DNA from: a virus
DNA length: 53,907 nt
IMG/VR virus record: IMGVR_UViG_3300046713_000242
Span: 1-53,907 of that record
Direction: 5' to 3' (one strand)
Made by a program: the position numbers and the translations under genes. The number at the start of each line of letters is the position of its first letter. Position 1 is the stretch's first letter. Shown here piece by piece: positions 21,842 to 28,968 of the stretch. The notes beneath the pieces are model-generated. The model worked only from the letters and a program-made list of their open reading frames with translations. It had not been told where the DNA came from and did not search any database.

Positions 21842-22113
21842 GGAGCGGGCTTAGGAAGCCGCGGGCCGAGGATCAGCAAGCTGTGATCCCCGAGCACCTT
21901 CGGACTCATGCCCATGTATGCGTACTGCGGAGCGTCCGAAGCAATCAGCGCGATCGTGAGCTCGTTCTGTGACCATTCCTGGCGCAGCACGTCGTACCCG
22001 ATCTCGATCGCCTCATAAGAATCGCCGTAGCGATCTACGTAGGTCGTCGCTGTCCACGTCACGACTCGGGTCTGTCTCTTCAGGCCCGGGTAGGCACTCG
22101 CCAGAATCCCCAT
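21838..22113 (-). CDS. First gene after repeat-cassette promoter 3
   Basis: 91 residues from ATG 22113; the conserved leader gives AGATGGGGG at good spacing, better than the in-frame ATG at 22125. Beta-rich (QTRVVTWTATTYVDRYGDSY, NELTIALIASDAPQYAYMGM), perhaps a small barrel. Unknown function. Confidence 0.55.
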   Translation of the reverse strand: MGILASAYPGLKRQTRVVTWTATTYVDRYGDSYEAIEIGYDVLRQEWSQNELTIALIASDAPQYAYMGMSPKVLGDHSLLILGPRLPKPAP

Positions 22114-22119
22114 GCTGTC

Positions 22120-22195
22120 CCCCATCTCTGCCGCGCTTGGCGGCCCCGTCTTCTATCGATCCTGAGGTCTGGCAATACCGTTTGCAAGCGGAATC
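22120..22195 (-). repeat. Promoter/leader cassette, copy 3 of 3 (variant middle)
   Basis: 76 bp. It keeps both ends of copies 1 and 2, the TTTGCAA core and the GGGGCCGCCAAGCGCGGC leader with AGATGGGG, but the middle differs. TTGCAA plus 17 nt leads to CAGGAT instead of GATGAT. Conservation of the two ends with a changed middle suggests selection on the palindrome and the leader. It starts the operon 22113 to 19200 and beyond. Confidence 0.7.
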
Positions 22196-22300
22196 ATCGA
22201 ATCGGCGAAAGTGATCCGCCTGCTCACCCTCAAGACGGCTCACGCGCCGCTCGAGCTGCTCAAGGCGTATTCGGTCGGCTTTGCCCAGCACCGCCCCACG

Positions 22301-22813
22301 TTAGGCGGTGAGCCACGCCGGCGGCAAGAGCGTCTGCTTCACGCGGCTCTCGGCCCACCCGCGCACGGCGCTGAGGCCCGCAAGCAGCCAGTGCTCGAAC
22401 GAGAAGCGCTCGACCTGCAAGAGCAGCTGTTCGATCTCGACGCGGTCATATTTCGGGTCTGGCTTGTCGGCGAGCCGCTTGCTGAGCTTGTCGAGCGTGT
22501 CCCACGTCCACGCCAGCGCGCCCAAGCGCTTTGCGTTCTGCGATTCGATGTAAGTGATCTTGTCGCGATAGGCCGAGAAGATGCGGCGCTGATCTGCGTT
22601 TGAGAGCGTCGTCTGCATCACCTCGCGCGCGGCATCCCGATTGCCGAGCTTGCCCAGGTCGCGCGCCTTGTCGATGGCCGTGGCCAGCCACTCCGGCGGC
22701 GCATCGAAGCGCAGCGGCAAGAAGCGATCGAGATGGCGCGCGCCTTCGAGCGCAATGCCGATCGGGTCGTTCAGGTTCAGGATCGACTCTTTATCGGCGG
22801 TTTCTGGCTGCAT
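22301..22813 (-). CDS. Hypothetical protein after the replisome-organiser-like gene
   Basis: 170 residues from ATG 22813, overlapping the preceding gene by 23 bp. Mostly helical (NRDAAREVMQTTLSNADQRR, DKITYIESQNAKRLGALAWT, HWLLAGLSAVRGWAESRVKQ). Its position after a replication-type gene suggests a helicase-loader or partner role, but no motif supports it. Confidence 0.5.
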   Translation of the reverse strand: MQPETADKESILNLNDPIGIALEGARHLDRFLPLRFDAPPEWLATAIDKARDLGKLGNRDAAREVMQTTLSNADQRRIFSAYRDKITYIESQNAKRLGALAWTWDTLDKLSKRLADKPDPKYDRVEIEQLLLQVERFSFEHWLLAGLSAVRGWAESRVKQTLLPPAWLTA

Positions 22814-23936
22814 TGCGTTCTTCCTGGGCGTCTATCTCGGCCTGTAGGCTGTTCATTTGCTTGGTGAGGTCAGCAAGCTCGGCGCCGAAGTCACCCGCGG
22901 TCATGAGCTCCACACGACGCACGTTGATAGCCTCGATCTGGCTCTTGGGCGTGCGCGCCTGCACCACGCGCAGGTTGGGTGCGAAGTACTTCGAGGGGTG
23001 ATCCGCGAGATGGCGGATCGAGTAATTGCACTTCCGAGACGCGACCCACTCGTCAGCGAAGAACGCGTCGAGCGTCTTCGCCAGGTTCGCCACATGGTCG
23101 CCGGGCACCGATACGAGCCAGTCCACGAGCCGATCCACGTCAGGGCTGCCGTATTGCGTCCAGAGCCCAGGCTGCGTGGTCTGCTCCCAGCGCGCGGCGA
23201 ACTCGCGGATCACCAGCTTGCGGGTGCGGTCGAGTAGCGCTTGGCGGTCCGTAGGCGTGCCGCTGACGCCCGAGAGCGCCGACGCCACGACGCCGGCAAG
23301 GGGCCGCGCTCCGGGCGGCTTCTCGGGGCGCTCAGGGCGCTCGAACCTGCTGAACCCTTCCGGGGGCGCTGCTGCCGCTGCTTCTTCCACGCGCGCAGGC
23401 GCGTCTGAGGGAGATCCAGCGGCGGCTATGGGGGGTAGAGATCCGGGGGCAGAGGGAGATCTCTCTCTCTCTCTGTCTTCCTCTGCTTCTCGTGCGGATG
23501 TCCTGGACGCGTCCGACTTGTCCGCGGATGTCCTGGACGCGTCCGGTGATGGCGATGCCTTTTTTGCGGCGCGCTCATCTCTTTTGCGCTCAGCGTCAAG
23601 AACCTGACGCTTTGTGCGCAGGTCGCGATAGCGCCGGTGGTTGACGACCAGCCAGTAACCGCGCTCCCGAAGCACCCGCCTGCCTTCGTGATCGGGGGTC
23701 GTGCTCTCTGGATCTGGCGCTTCGAGAATCGCGAGCGCCTCAGTGGTTTCCTCAATGGTGAGATTTGCGATCCGAGCGAGATTGCCGACCGTCGCCGCGC
23801 GCACGCGTCCATTGGGGCCAGCAGCAGCCAGCATCGCCACGAAGAGAACGCGCACCGTGCATGGCAGCTGCCAAAGGCTCGAGCCCAATATCGACCCGTA
23901 GATCTTCACGAAGCCGTCGTCGGTGGTGTCGTCCAT
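22791..23936 (-). CDS. Replisome organiser-like replication protein
   Basis: 381 residues from ATG 23936 (GGGGG 7 nt upstream; an ATG at 23942 is too close). Residues about 7-110 resemble the N-terminal winged helix of phage replication initiators: FVKIYGSILGSSLWQLPCTV, then IANLTIEETTEALAILEAPD and GYWLVVNHRRYRDLRTK. A long acidic/basic low-complexity linker follows. The C-terminal domain (about 230-360) has RKLVIREFAARWEQTT and NYSIRHLADHPSKYF. Such proteins bind the phage origin and recruit helicase; the origin is not located here. Confidence 0.6.
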   Translation of the reverse strand: MDDTTDDGFVKIYGSILGSSLWQLPCTVRVLFVAMLAAAGPNGRVRAATVGNLARIANLTIEETTEALAILEAPDPESTTPDHEGRRVLRERGYWLVVNHRRYRDLRTKRQVLDAERKRDERAAKKASPSPDASRTSADKSDASRTSAREAEEDRERERSPSAPGSLPPIAAAGSPSDAPARVEEAAAAAPPEGFSRFERPERPEKPPGARPLAGVVASALSGVSGTPTDRQALLDRTRKLVIREFAARWEQTTQPGLWTQYGSPDVDRLVDWLVSVPGDHVANLAKTLDAFFADEWVASRKCNYSIRHLADHPSKYFAPNLRVVQARTPKSQIEAINVRRVELMTAGDFGAELADLTKQMNSLQAEIDAQEERNAARNRR

Positions 23937-24167
23937 TCGCATCCCCCTTGCATTTTTCGAAAAACAGTTTCACATTCTCGTTCGCGCAGGTGCGGAAGAC
24001 AGCCGTAGCTGACCCAAAGGGCTCCCTGTTTACGAGACAGGTGAGCCCTTTTATTTTCCCCCTGGAAGTGAGGCGGATCTACGCCGATCGGGGCGCTGTC
24101 GTCCAGCGCCAGATCATCGAATCAGGCGCGATCCCATGGGTTGCGTATGGTCACGCCGTGACCGCCA
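23937..24167. other. Intergenic region: palindromes and terminator
   Basis: 231 bp with no gene. It holds TTTTTCGAAAAA (23953-23964, a perfect 12-bp palindrome just upstream of the replication gene), a strong hairpin (24016-24051) and GGTCACG-C-CGTGACC (24149-24163). The promoter of the replication gene should lie between 23943 and 24015, but no clear hexamers are visible. The palindromes are candidate operator sites. Confidence 0.5.
24016..24056. terminator. Strong hairpin terminator
   Basis: AAAGGGCTC (24016-24024) pairs with GAGCCCTTT (24043-24051), with an inner CCTGT/ACAGG pair. On the plus strand the tail is TATTTTCC. On the minus strand the stem is followed only by TTTGGG, so minus-strand termination of the 25980-24168 operon may be weak. 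No plus-strand gene precedes it, so its orientation is puzzling; it could block antisense transcription. Confidence 0.6.
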
Positions 24168-24368
24168 CTACCCCTCGGTAGGGCTCTTCAGCGCGGGCCC
24201 CGTGACGATGGCCAGCGACAGCATTTCGATCCGCTGCGCGCAGAAAATGCAGAGCTCACAAAGCCGGGGCTTCCCTTCCGGGTTGCGCACCGTCAGCGTG
24301 TTGTAGGGCTTCTCGCCGTCGCGCAGGTGAGCGCAGCGCGGGGGCCATTTGAGCGCCTGTGCGTTCAC
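24168..24368 (-). CDS. Small cysteine-motif protein
   Basis: 66 residues from GTG 24368 (GTGA overlap). CAHLRDGEKPYNTL and CELCIFCAQRIEML contain three closely spaced Cys plus one upstream Cys/His, a probable zinc site. Last gene of the methyltransferase operon. Unknown. Confidence 0.55.
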   Translation of the reverse strand: MNAQALKWPPRCAHLRDGEKPYNTLTVRNPEGKPRLCELCIFCAQRIEMLSLAIVTGPALKSPTEG

Positions 24369-24922
24369 GAGACGACGTTGCCAGTGCCGTCGGTCAGGAA
24401 CGTTTTCCCCTTCGAGCGCGGGTCGTCCATGTGCGGCAGGAAGGGGTTGACCGGGTCCTGACTTACCAGCGTATTGCCCTCGCCGATAAAGAACGCGGTG
24501 TTTCCGCCCTTGCGGCGCGGCAATTTGGCCTCGCTGCGATAGCCCACCACGGCTTGGCCTTCGTGGTCGGCCTCCACCGAGATCGTGAGGGTGAGCACGC
24601 CTGACGACTCGCCCTTGATGAGCTTCGCGCGCTTCTTCAGCTCGCCCACCATGTTTTGAAACTGCGCGCTGACCACGTCCATCGCGCCGCCGCGATCGAG
24701 CTTGGACAGCATCGTTAGGAAGGCGCGCCAGTCGCCTCCCTCAATGACCGGCGCCGGAAGCGCGTTGCCCGCCACGCTCAGCGTCTCATCTTCGCCGTCG
24801 TCGTCGTCACCTGGGCCGTCGTCGGTGATCACGCCATCGGCGTCAGCCTCAGGCGGCACCGCCCGCATGTGGCCTTTGCCGTTGCTGGTCTTCCCGTTCG
24901 TTGCCTTTTTCTTTGCGGCCAT
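24365..24922 (-). CDS. Hypothetical protein in the methyltransferase operon
   Basis: 185 residues from ATG 24922 with GAGGT upstream. A Lys-rich start (MAAKKKATNGK), an acidic stretch (DDGPGDDDDGEDE), a helical region (WRAFLTMLSKLDRGGAMDVV, then NMVGELKKRAKLIKGESSGV), a beta domain (VLTLTISVEADHEGQAVVGY) and a C-terminal tail. Basic and acidic ends around an alpha/beta core could suit a single-strand DNA-associated protein, but no known motif is matched. Confidence 0.55.
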   Translation of the reverse strand: MAAKKKATNGKTSNGKGHMRAVPPEADADGVITDDGPGDDDDGEDETLSVAGNALPAPVIEGGDWRAFLTMLSKLDRGGAMDVVSAQFQNMVGELKKRAKLIKGESSGVLTLTISVEADHEGQAVVGYRSEAKLPRRKGGNTAFFIGEGNTLVSQDPVNPFLPHMDDPRSKGKTFLTDGTGNVVS

Positions 24923-24926
24923 GGTG

Positions 24927-25709
24927 TTACCTCGCGTTTGACAGTGGGGTGATGGTGTCGAGGCGCGCGCGCGCCCTTTGGTACGTCTCGGGGTCTCTCT
25001 CGGCACCGACCGCAACGCGGCCGGTGAGCATCGCTGCGACAAGGGTGGTGCCCCAGCCTGCGCATGGGTCGCACACTACATCGCCGCGGCGGCTGTAGTC
25101 GCGCACCAGCGTCCGCATGATCCAGGCCTCTTTGCCCCCGATCATCTTCTCGCGTGGCTGGCCCTCAGGCAGCACGTAGCCGCCAGAGAGCGCGCCCCAT
25201 TTGAAGAACTCCGCGCCGGTCGGCCTCGATGCCATCACGAAGCCGGCCACCATGTGCGTACCCCACTGGGCCGGTCCGTCGCCCGTCATGCGCACGCGGC
25301 CGCCTGGCACCATGTACGAGAGTGGGGAGAAGCCGTAGCGGCCCACAGCCGCATAGGCCGCCTCGTAGGCTGGGATCAGCTCGTGGTCGCAGAAGCACAC
25401 CATCCAACCCCGAGTGCGCGGGTGCCAAAACTTGACGAACTTGTGCACGTCCTTGGGCGTCCAGGACGTGTAATCGATTGTCTGCCGGCGGTTCTTGCCC
25501 ACGGGGCGCATGTTGCCCGTCGTCTTGTCGAGGCGCAGGCGCTTATCGATCGTCGATTCGGTCGCGTAGCTGAGCTTGCTGCCGTTGTCGTGGCCGTCGT
25601 GGGTGCGCGCGCTGTAGGGCGGGTCGGCCAGGAGCAAATCACACGTCACGTCTTTGAGAACGTCGGCATAGTCGCCCTGGCGGAGGTCGAGGAAGCGCTC
25701 AGACTGCAT
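24927..25709 (-). CDS. DNA N6-adenine/N4-cytosine methyltransferase, beta class
   Basis: 260 residues. Catalytic motif IV DPPY (29-32) comes first and the SAM-binding DPCAGWGTT (214-222) last, the order of beta-class amino-methyltransferases. In between lie the target-recognition region (about 60-150) and an EEF-like KWGALSGGYVLPEG. No cognate restriction enzyme is nearby, so it is probably an orphan enzyme that protects phage DNA or regulates promoters. The target sequence cannot be read from here. It overlaps the HTH gene by 11 bp. Confidence 0.85.
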   Translation of the reverse strand: MQSERFLDLRQGDYADVLKDVTCDLLLADPPYSARTHDGHDNGSKLSYATESTIDKRLRLDKTTGNMRPVGKNRRQTIDYTSWTPKDVHKFVKFWHPRTRGWMVCFCDHELIPAYEAAYAAVGRYGFSPLSYMVPGGRVRMTGDGPAQWGTHMVAGFVMASRPTGAEFFKWGALSGGYVLPEGQPREKMIGGKEAWIMRTLVRDYSRRGDVVCDPCAGWGTTLVAAMLTGRVAVGAERDPETYQRARARLDTITPLSNAR

Positions 25710-25980
25710 TTGCGTCGGCCGCCCCGCTCGGGTCCATCATGAGATCCATCAGGCGCCGTTCCTCGCGCTTGCTGCCCCCTGCGAGCGCGCGCGCCACGAT
25801 GACCGCCACGTCGCCACGCACAGGCAGGCTACGGTAGATCTTGCGCAGCGTGGGCGCGCTGACGTCGGTCTTCGCGGCAAGCCGCTTCAGCGCCTTGTCA
25901 CCGTGCTTGTCGAACCACGGTTTCAGAAACTCAGGGGGGTCTCCCTGAAGCTCCCGCCCCCGTCCGCGTGATATTGGCAT
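25699..25980 (-). CDS. HTH regulator at the divergent operator
   Basis: 93 residues from ATG 25980. Residues about 28-68 form an XRE/Cro-like helix-turn-helix (ALKRLAAKTDVSAPTLRKIY, then VRGDVAVIVARALAG). It starts 21 nt from TTTCGCAA in the paired-site region and is divergent from the ERF gene. That arrangement suits a repressor that binds these sites and controls itself, the recombination operon and perhaps the other TTGCGCAA promoters. Autoregulation is inferred. Confidence 0.65.
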   Translation of the reverse strand: MPISRGRGRELQGDPPEFLKPWFDKHGDKALKRLAAKTDVSAPTLRKIYRSLPVRGDVAVIVARALAGGSKREERRLMDLMMDPSGAADANAV

Positions 25981-26050
25981 GGCGGCCGGTTTACCACGGA
26001 TTTGCGAAAAGCTATTGCGCAAAATCGCGAGCCCTGTACCTTGCGGGTCC
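25981..26050. promoter_or_regulatory. Divergent promoter/operator with paired TTGCGMAA sites
   Basis: TTGCGAAA (26002-26009) and TTGCGCAA (26015-26022), the 13-bp period again; on the minus strand the pair matches 10279-10299 at 18 of 21 positions. TTGCGCAA is 28 nt from plus ATG 26051; TACCTT (26037-26042) is a possible -10. Leftwards TAAACC (25993-25988) ends 7 nt before minus ATG 25980. Neither start has a Shine-Dalgarno. Confidence 0.6.
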
Positions 26051-27004
26051 ATGCCCGACGCTCCCGCTTACCCCGCCGATCAGCCACAACCCACGCCCGC
26101 GCCACGCCAACCAGGCCCCGAACGCGAGTCGTTCCCGGAATGGCTCAAGGAAGAGATCGCCCAGGGCAGTGACCCGAAGATGCGCCTCGCGCTGCGCCAG
26201 GCGTTGATCCGCGCCATCAAGGCCAGCGTCGGCGTGCAAAAGCAAGGCAGCCGCAACGAAGACCAAAACTACTCGTACCTGGGCCACGCGCAGGCGCTCG
26301 ACGCCGTGCGCGCTGCGATGGCGAACGAGGGCCTCAACATCGAGCAAGTTCTGCTCGAGCCGACCGGAACCGTGATGGTCAACAAGGGCGCTTACGCGCG
26401 CTTTACGTGGCGCGCGATCTACCTGGTGACCCACACCGACGGCGGCATTCTTCCGCGCATCATTCGCGCGTGGACGGGCGACAACGACAAGTCCCCTTAC
26501 GTCGCGAGCACCATGGCCGATCGCGTGATGCTGCTGCGTTTGATGCGTATGGGCGGCAGCAAAGAAGACGACGACAACAACCCCCAAGAAGCGCAGCAGC
26601 AGCAGGCGCGCCCCGCGCAACGTCAGCAGCGGACACCCGCGCCGCGCGCCGCGCCGCAGATCTCGCCCGAGCAAATGAAGGCCGCCCAGGACATGCTCAC
26701 CGAGCTGCTCGAGAATCTGAAGCTGTGCAAAACCAGTGACGCCTTCGTCACCTGGGCACGCATCTATCAGCACGATTACGGGCTTCCCCAGAACATCCAA
26801 AAGCAAGGGTGGACCGAATGGGGGAAGGCCGTGCAGGCGCTCAACTACGCACCCGCCGAGCTCGCCGAACAGGCGCGGCGCGCCGGCAAGGTCAACGACG
26901 GCCCTGCCGATGGGGAGGTGACGTCAGATAGCGAGCCCCCTTTAGCCCCGGCGGGTACGCCCGCGAGCTCACCGCCCAAGGAACCCAGCGAGCAAGCCCG
27001 CTAG
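26051..27004 (+). CDS. erf: ERF-family single-strand annealing protein
   Basis: 317 residues from ATG 26051 (a forward ATG at 25979 would put the operator inside the gene). Residues about 48-170 fit ERF: helix ALIRAIKASVGVQKQG, then NYSYLGHAQALDAVRAAM, NEGLNIEQV, beta strands, and DNDKSPYVASTMADRVMLLR. A Gln/Ala/Pro linker and a second helical domain follow (EQMKAAQDMLTELLENLKLC). ERF rings anneal complementary strands in phage recombination. It would pair with the RecE-type exonuclease two genes downstream. Confidence 0.7.
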   Translation: MPDAPAYPADQPQPTPAPRQPGPERESFPEWLKEEIAQGSDPKMRLALRQALIRAIKASVGVQKQGSRNEDQNYSYLGHAQALDAVRAAMANEGLNIEQVLLEPTGTVMVNKGAYARFTWRAIYLVTHTDGGILPRIIRAWTGDNDKSPYVASTMADRVMLLRLMRMGGSKEDDDNNPQEAQQQQARPAQRQQRTPAPRAAPQISPEQMKAAQDMLTELLENLKLCKTSDAFVTWARIYQHDYGLPQNIQKQGWTEWGKAVQALNYAPAELAEQARRAGKVNDGPADGEVTSDSEPPLAPAGTPASSPPKEPSEQAR

Positions 27005-27058
27005 CATTCGCAGCCAGTCTTCTACGACCCATCGACCAGCACTAGGAGCCAACAGAAC

Positions 27059-27415
27059 ATGAGCACACTTCGCCGCGGATTCACCCTTGCGCACGACACC
27101 CTGACGCTTGCCTTCGTGCCTCGGGACGGCGCGCTCTGCGTGCAAGCGACTTTCGAAGACCCGAGCGATCCGAAACGGATCATTCGCGCGGTGCTCGACA
27201 TGAGCACCGACGATCTCGCGAGCTTCTTGACCGACCTGCGCCGCGCGCAGAAAGAGATCAGCAGCGACGTGGAAGAGGTAGACGCCGAGCCGCTCGCTCC
27301 CACGTTGCCGGGCCTCGGGGAAGAGGACAGCGGCACGCCTGAGCAGGTGGCGCAGGCCGTCGGTGACGTGAAGGTCGCCGCGGAGCGCGCGAAGACACGC
27401 GGAGCGCGCGCGTGA
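27059..27415 (+). CDS. Hypothetical protein between erf and the exonuclease gene
   Basis: 118 residues from ATG 27059 (AGGAG about 12 nt upstream). A beta-rich start (DTLTLAFVPRDGALCVQATF), a helix (DDLASFLTDLRRAQKEISSD) and a disordered C-terminus rich in E, P and A. Its place between the annealing and nuclease genes suggests an accessory role. Not recognised. Confidence 0.5.
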   Translation: MSTLRRGFTLAHDTLTLAFVPRDGALCVQATFEDPSDPKRIIRAVLDMSTDDLASFLTDLRRAQKEISSDVEEVDAEPLAPTLPGLGEEDSGTPEQVAQAVGDVKVAAERAKTRGARA

Positions 27416-28311
27416 TCATCCCCGAAGCAAAGCTCGATATCGACACCTACCAGGCCGCCGAATGGCTCAACCACAGCAAGCTGCAGACGTTTGCGCGTGG
27501 CGGGCCGAGGCTCTTCTACCTGGCACACCAGCAGCGCAGCTTCCCTTCGCGCCCCGATACGGCGGCGCTCATCTTCGGCAAACAGTTCGAGGATCTCGCC
27601 TTTCGCCCTGACGTGTTCGGTCGCCGTTGCGTCGTGAAGCCCGAGGGGAAGCAGGCGGACGGGCGCACCGTCGAGGGCAAGGCCTGGAACGCCGCGCACG
27701 CGCACATGCGGGAGGAAGACATCCTGCACCCGAAGACACTCTCGCATATGCAGGAGATGGCCGCGGCGCTGAAGGAGAACACGACCGCGATGGACCTGAT
27801 CGCCGCGTGCGAGGCGCAGACCACCTACTCCGCGCCCTGGTCGACGCATGGGCTCGGGGACCTCGAGGTCGCATCACGGCTCGACTTCTCTTGCCGTGCT
27901 GGCTGCGCGGAAAGCGGCTTTGTTCCGTTCCAACTCGACCTGAAGACCACAGACAAGCTCGAAAAGTTCCGCTCGGGCCAGGCGGTGCTCGACTACGGCT
28001 ACCACTCGCAAGGCGGCCTCGGGCAGTACTGCATGCAGCAGAACCTTTCGCAGGCGGCTGTACCGCGGCACTTCCTGGTGGTGGTGGAGAAGCCGCTGCC
28101 ACACCGCTGCGAGATCTTCGAGGTCAGCGGCATTGCGCTCGATATCGGCTTTCGCTGGTGCGCCGAGCAGATCGAGCGGATCGCGTTTCACAAGCGCTCA
28201 GGCGAATGGCCGCGCGTCAGTCTCGAGATCCAGGAGATCGGCATCCCAGGCTGGGCAGAGCACGACGCCATGGCTCGAGCGCGCGCGGAAGAAGACGACG
28301 ACGAGGAGTAG
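27412..28311 (+). CDS. RecE-type PD-(D/E)XK exonuclease
   Basis: 299 residues from GTG 27412 (GTGA overlap). It follows the nuclease core of the RecE/exonuclease VIII family: an N-terminal SKLQTF-type motif, a helix with FGKQFEDLAF (E60), RLDF (D158), then FQLDLKTTD (D176 and K178) and YGYHSQGGLGQYCM. It should resect double-strand ends 5' to 3' and load the ERF annealing protein. The length matches the RecE nuclease domain without its long N-terminal region. Confidence 0.85.
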   Translation: MIIPEAKLDIDTYQAAEWLNHSKLQTFARGGPRLFYLAHQQRSFPSRPDTAALIFGKQFEDLAFRPDVFGRRCVVKPEGKQADGRTVEGKAWNAAHAHMREEDILHPKTLSHMQEMAAALKENTTAMDLIAACEAQTTYSAPWSTHGLGDLEVASRLDFSCRAGCAESGFVPFQLDLKTTDKLEKFRSGQAVLDYGYHSQGGLGQYCMQQNLSQAAVPRHFLVVVEKPLPHRCEIFEVSGIALDIGFRWCAEQIERIAFHKRSGEWPRVSLEIQEIGIPGWAEHDAMARARAEEDDDEE

Positions 28312-28316
28312 CCGCT

Positions 28317-28607
28317 ATGCCCGTGATCAATCACACCCTGGTCTACACATTCACGTGCAGCCTTTGCCCTGCGACCGGCAGCAGAAGCGGCACGATGGGC
28401 GACATAGGCCAGAGCCCGCGCCTGCCAGAAGGGTGGACATGGGCCGTAAGGCCACGGCCATTCCTTCCAGACTCGCACAAGTCTGCTGTGCAGCTGGGCA
28501 GCGGATCGGGCGAATCAAGCGAGCCGCTGATCTACCTTTGCCGCACGTGCACCAAGCGCGTCGAAGACGCGACGACACCGCATCCCGACAAGCGCAAGGG
28601 CCTCTGA
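28317..28607 (+). CDS. Small cysteine-pair protein
   Basis: 96 residues from ATG 28317. TFTCSLCPATGSR near residue 12 and LIYLCRTCTKRV near 74 are two C-x2-C knuckles, probably one zinc site. The middle is loop-rich. It lies between the exonuclease gene and two short genes of one plus-strand operon. Function unknown. Confidence 0.6.
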   Translation: MPVINHTLVYTFTCSLCPATGSRSGTMGDIGQSPRLPEGWTWAVRPRPFLPDSHKSAVQLGSGSGESSEPLIYLCRTCTKRVEDATTPHPDKRKGL

Positions 28608-28608
28608 A

Positions 28609-28968
28609 ATGGGCGCGCCAGCCGGTGCCGTGGACGTCGCTATCAATCAGCTGCTCGCGTGGTGGCGGCTAGACGACAAGAGAGAGACCTTCGCAGAGCA
28701 CCTACGCCGCATCGTGACGCGCGATCTTGAAGCAGAGGGGCGCGTCTATCTCTATATCGACTATGACCCGAACGCACCGCTTTTAGAGGCGCTGGGCGCC
28801 GCCGGCGTCGAGCCGCAACGGTGCATGTACTCAGCAGATCCGCCATTCAGCTGCCACAAATCCGGTGTGTGGATCTTGTGCCGCGGAGCGATCAACGGTG
28901 TGCGCGTCAAGCACGGCTACGGCGATGACTGGTCGCTGGTCTGGGGCGTCTGGCCAGTCGAGCCATGA
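28609..28968 (+). CDS. Hypothetical protein, operon with erf
   Basis: 119 residues from ATG 28609. The start (MGAPAGAVDVAINQLLAWWR) is encoded by a stretch repeated at the start of the next gene. A helical middle (RETFAEHLRRIVTRDLEAEG) leads into beta strands (RVYLYIDYDPNAPLLEALGA) and a Cys/Trp-rich C-terminus (SCHKSGVWILCRGAINGVRV). Not recognised. Confidence 0.5.
   Translation: MGAPAGAVDVAINQLLAWWRLDDKRETFAEHLRRIVTRDLEAEGRVYLYIDYDPNAPLLEALGAAGVEPQRCMYSADPPFSCHKSGVWILCRGAINGVRVKHGYGDDWSLVWGVWPVEP

Noticed and set aside
22171-22186. Sigma-54-like TGGCA...TTGCA on the plus strand in cassette copy 3
   Set aside because: GG-to-GC spacing is 11 instead of 10, it points away from the gene, and the other two copies lack the GG.
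5196-22195. The 74-bp repeats as CRISPR or att sites
   Set aside because: They are about 13 kb and 4 kb apart, each directly before a start codon, without spacers or integrase.
22013-22291. Minus-strand ORF with a short coiled-coil start (RIRLEQLERRVSRLEGE)
   Set aside because: It runs through repeat cassette 3 and overlaps the next gene by about 100 bp. The first 30 residues could be a relic of a real gene, but not enough supports a feature.
25979-26050. Upstream in-frame ATG (25979) as start of the ERF gene
   Set aside because: It would translate the paired operator and overlap the start codon of the divergent HTH gene; 26051 fits the 28-nt rule.
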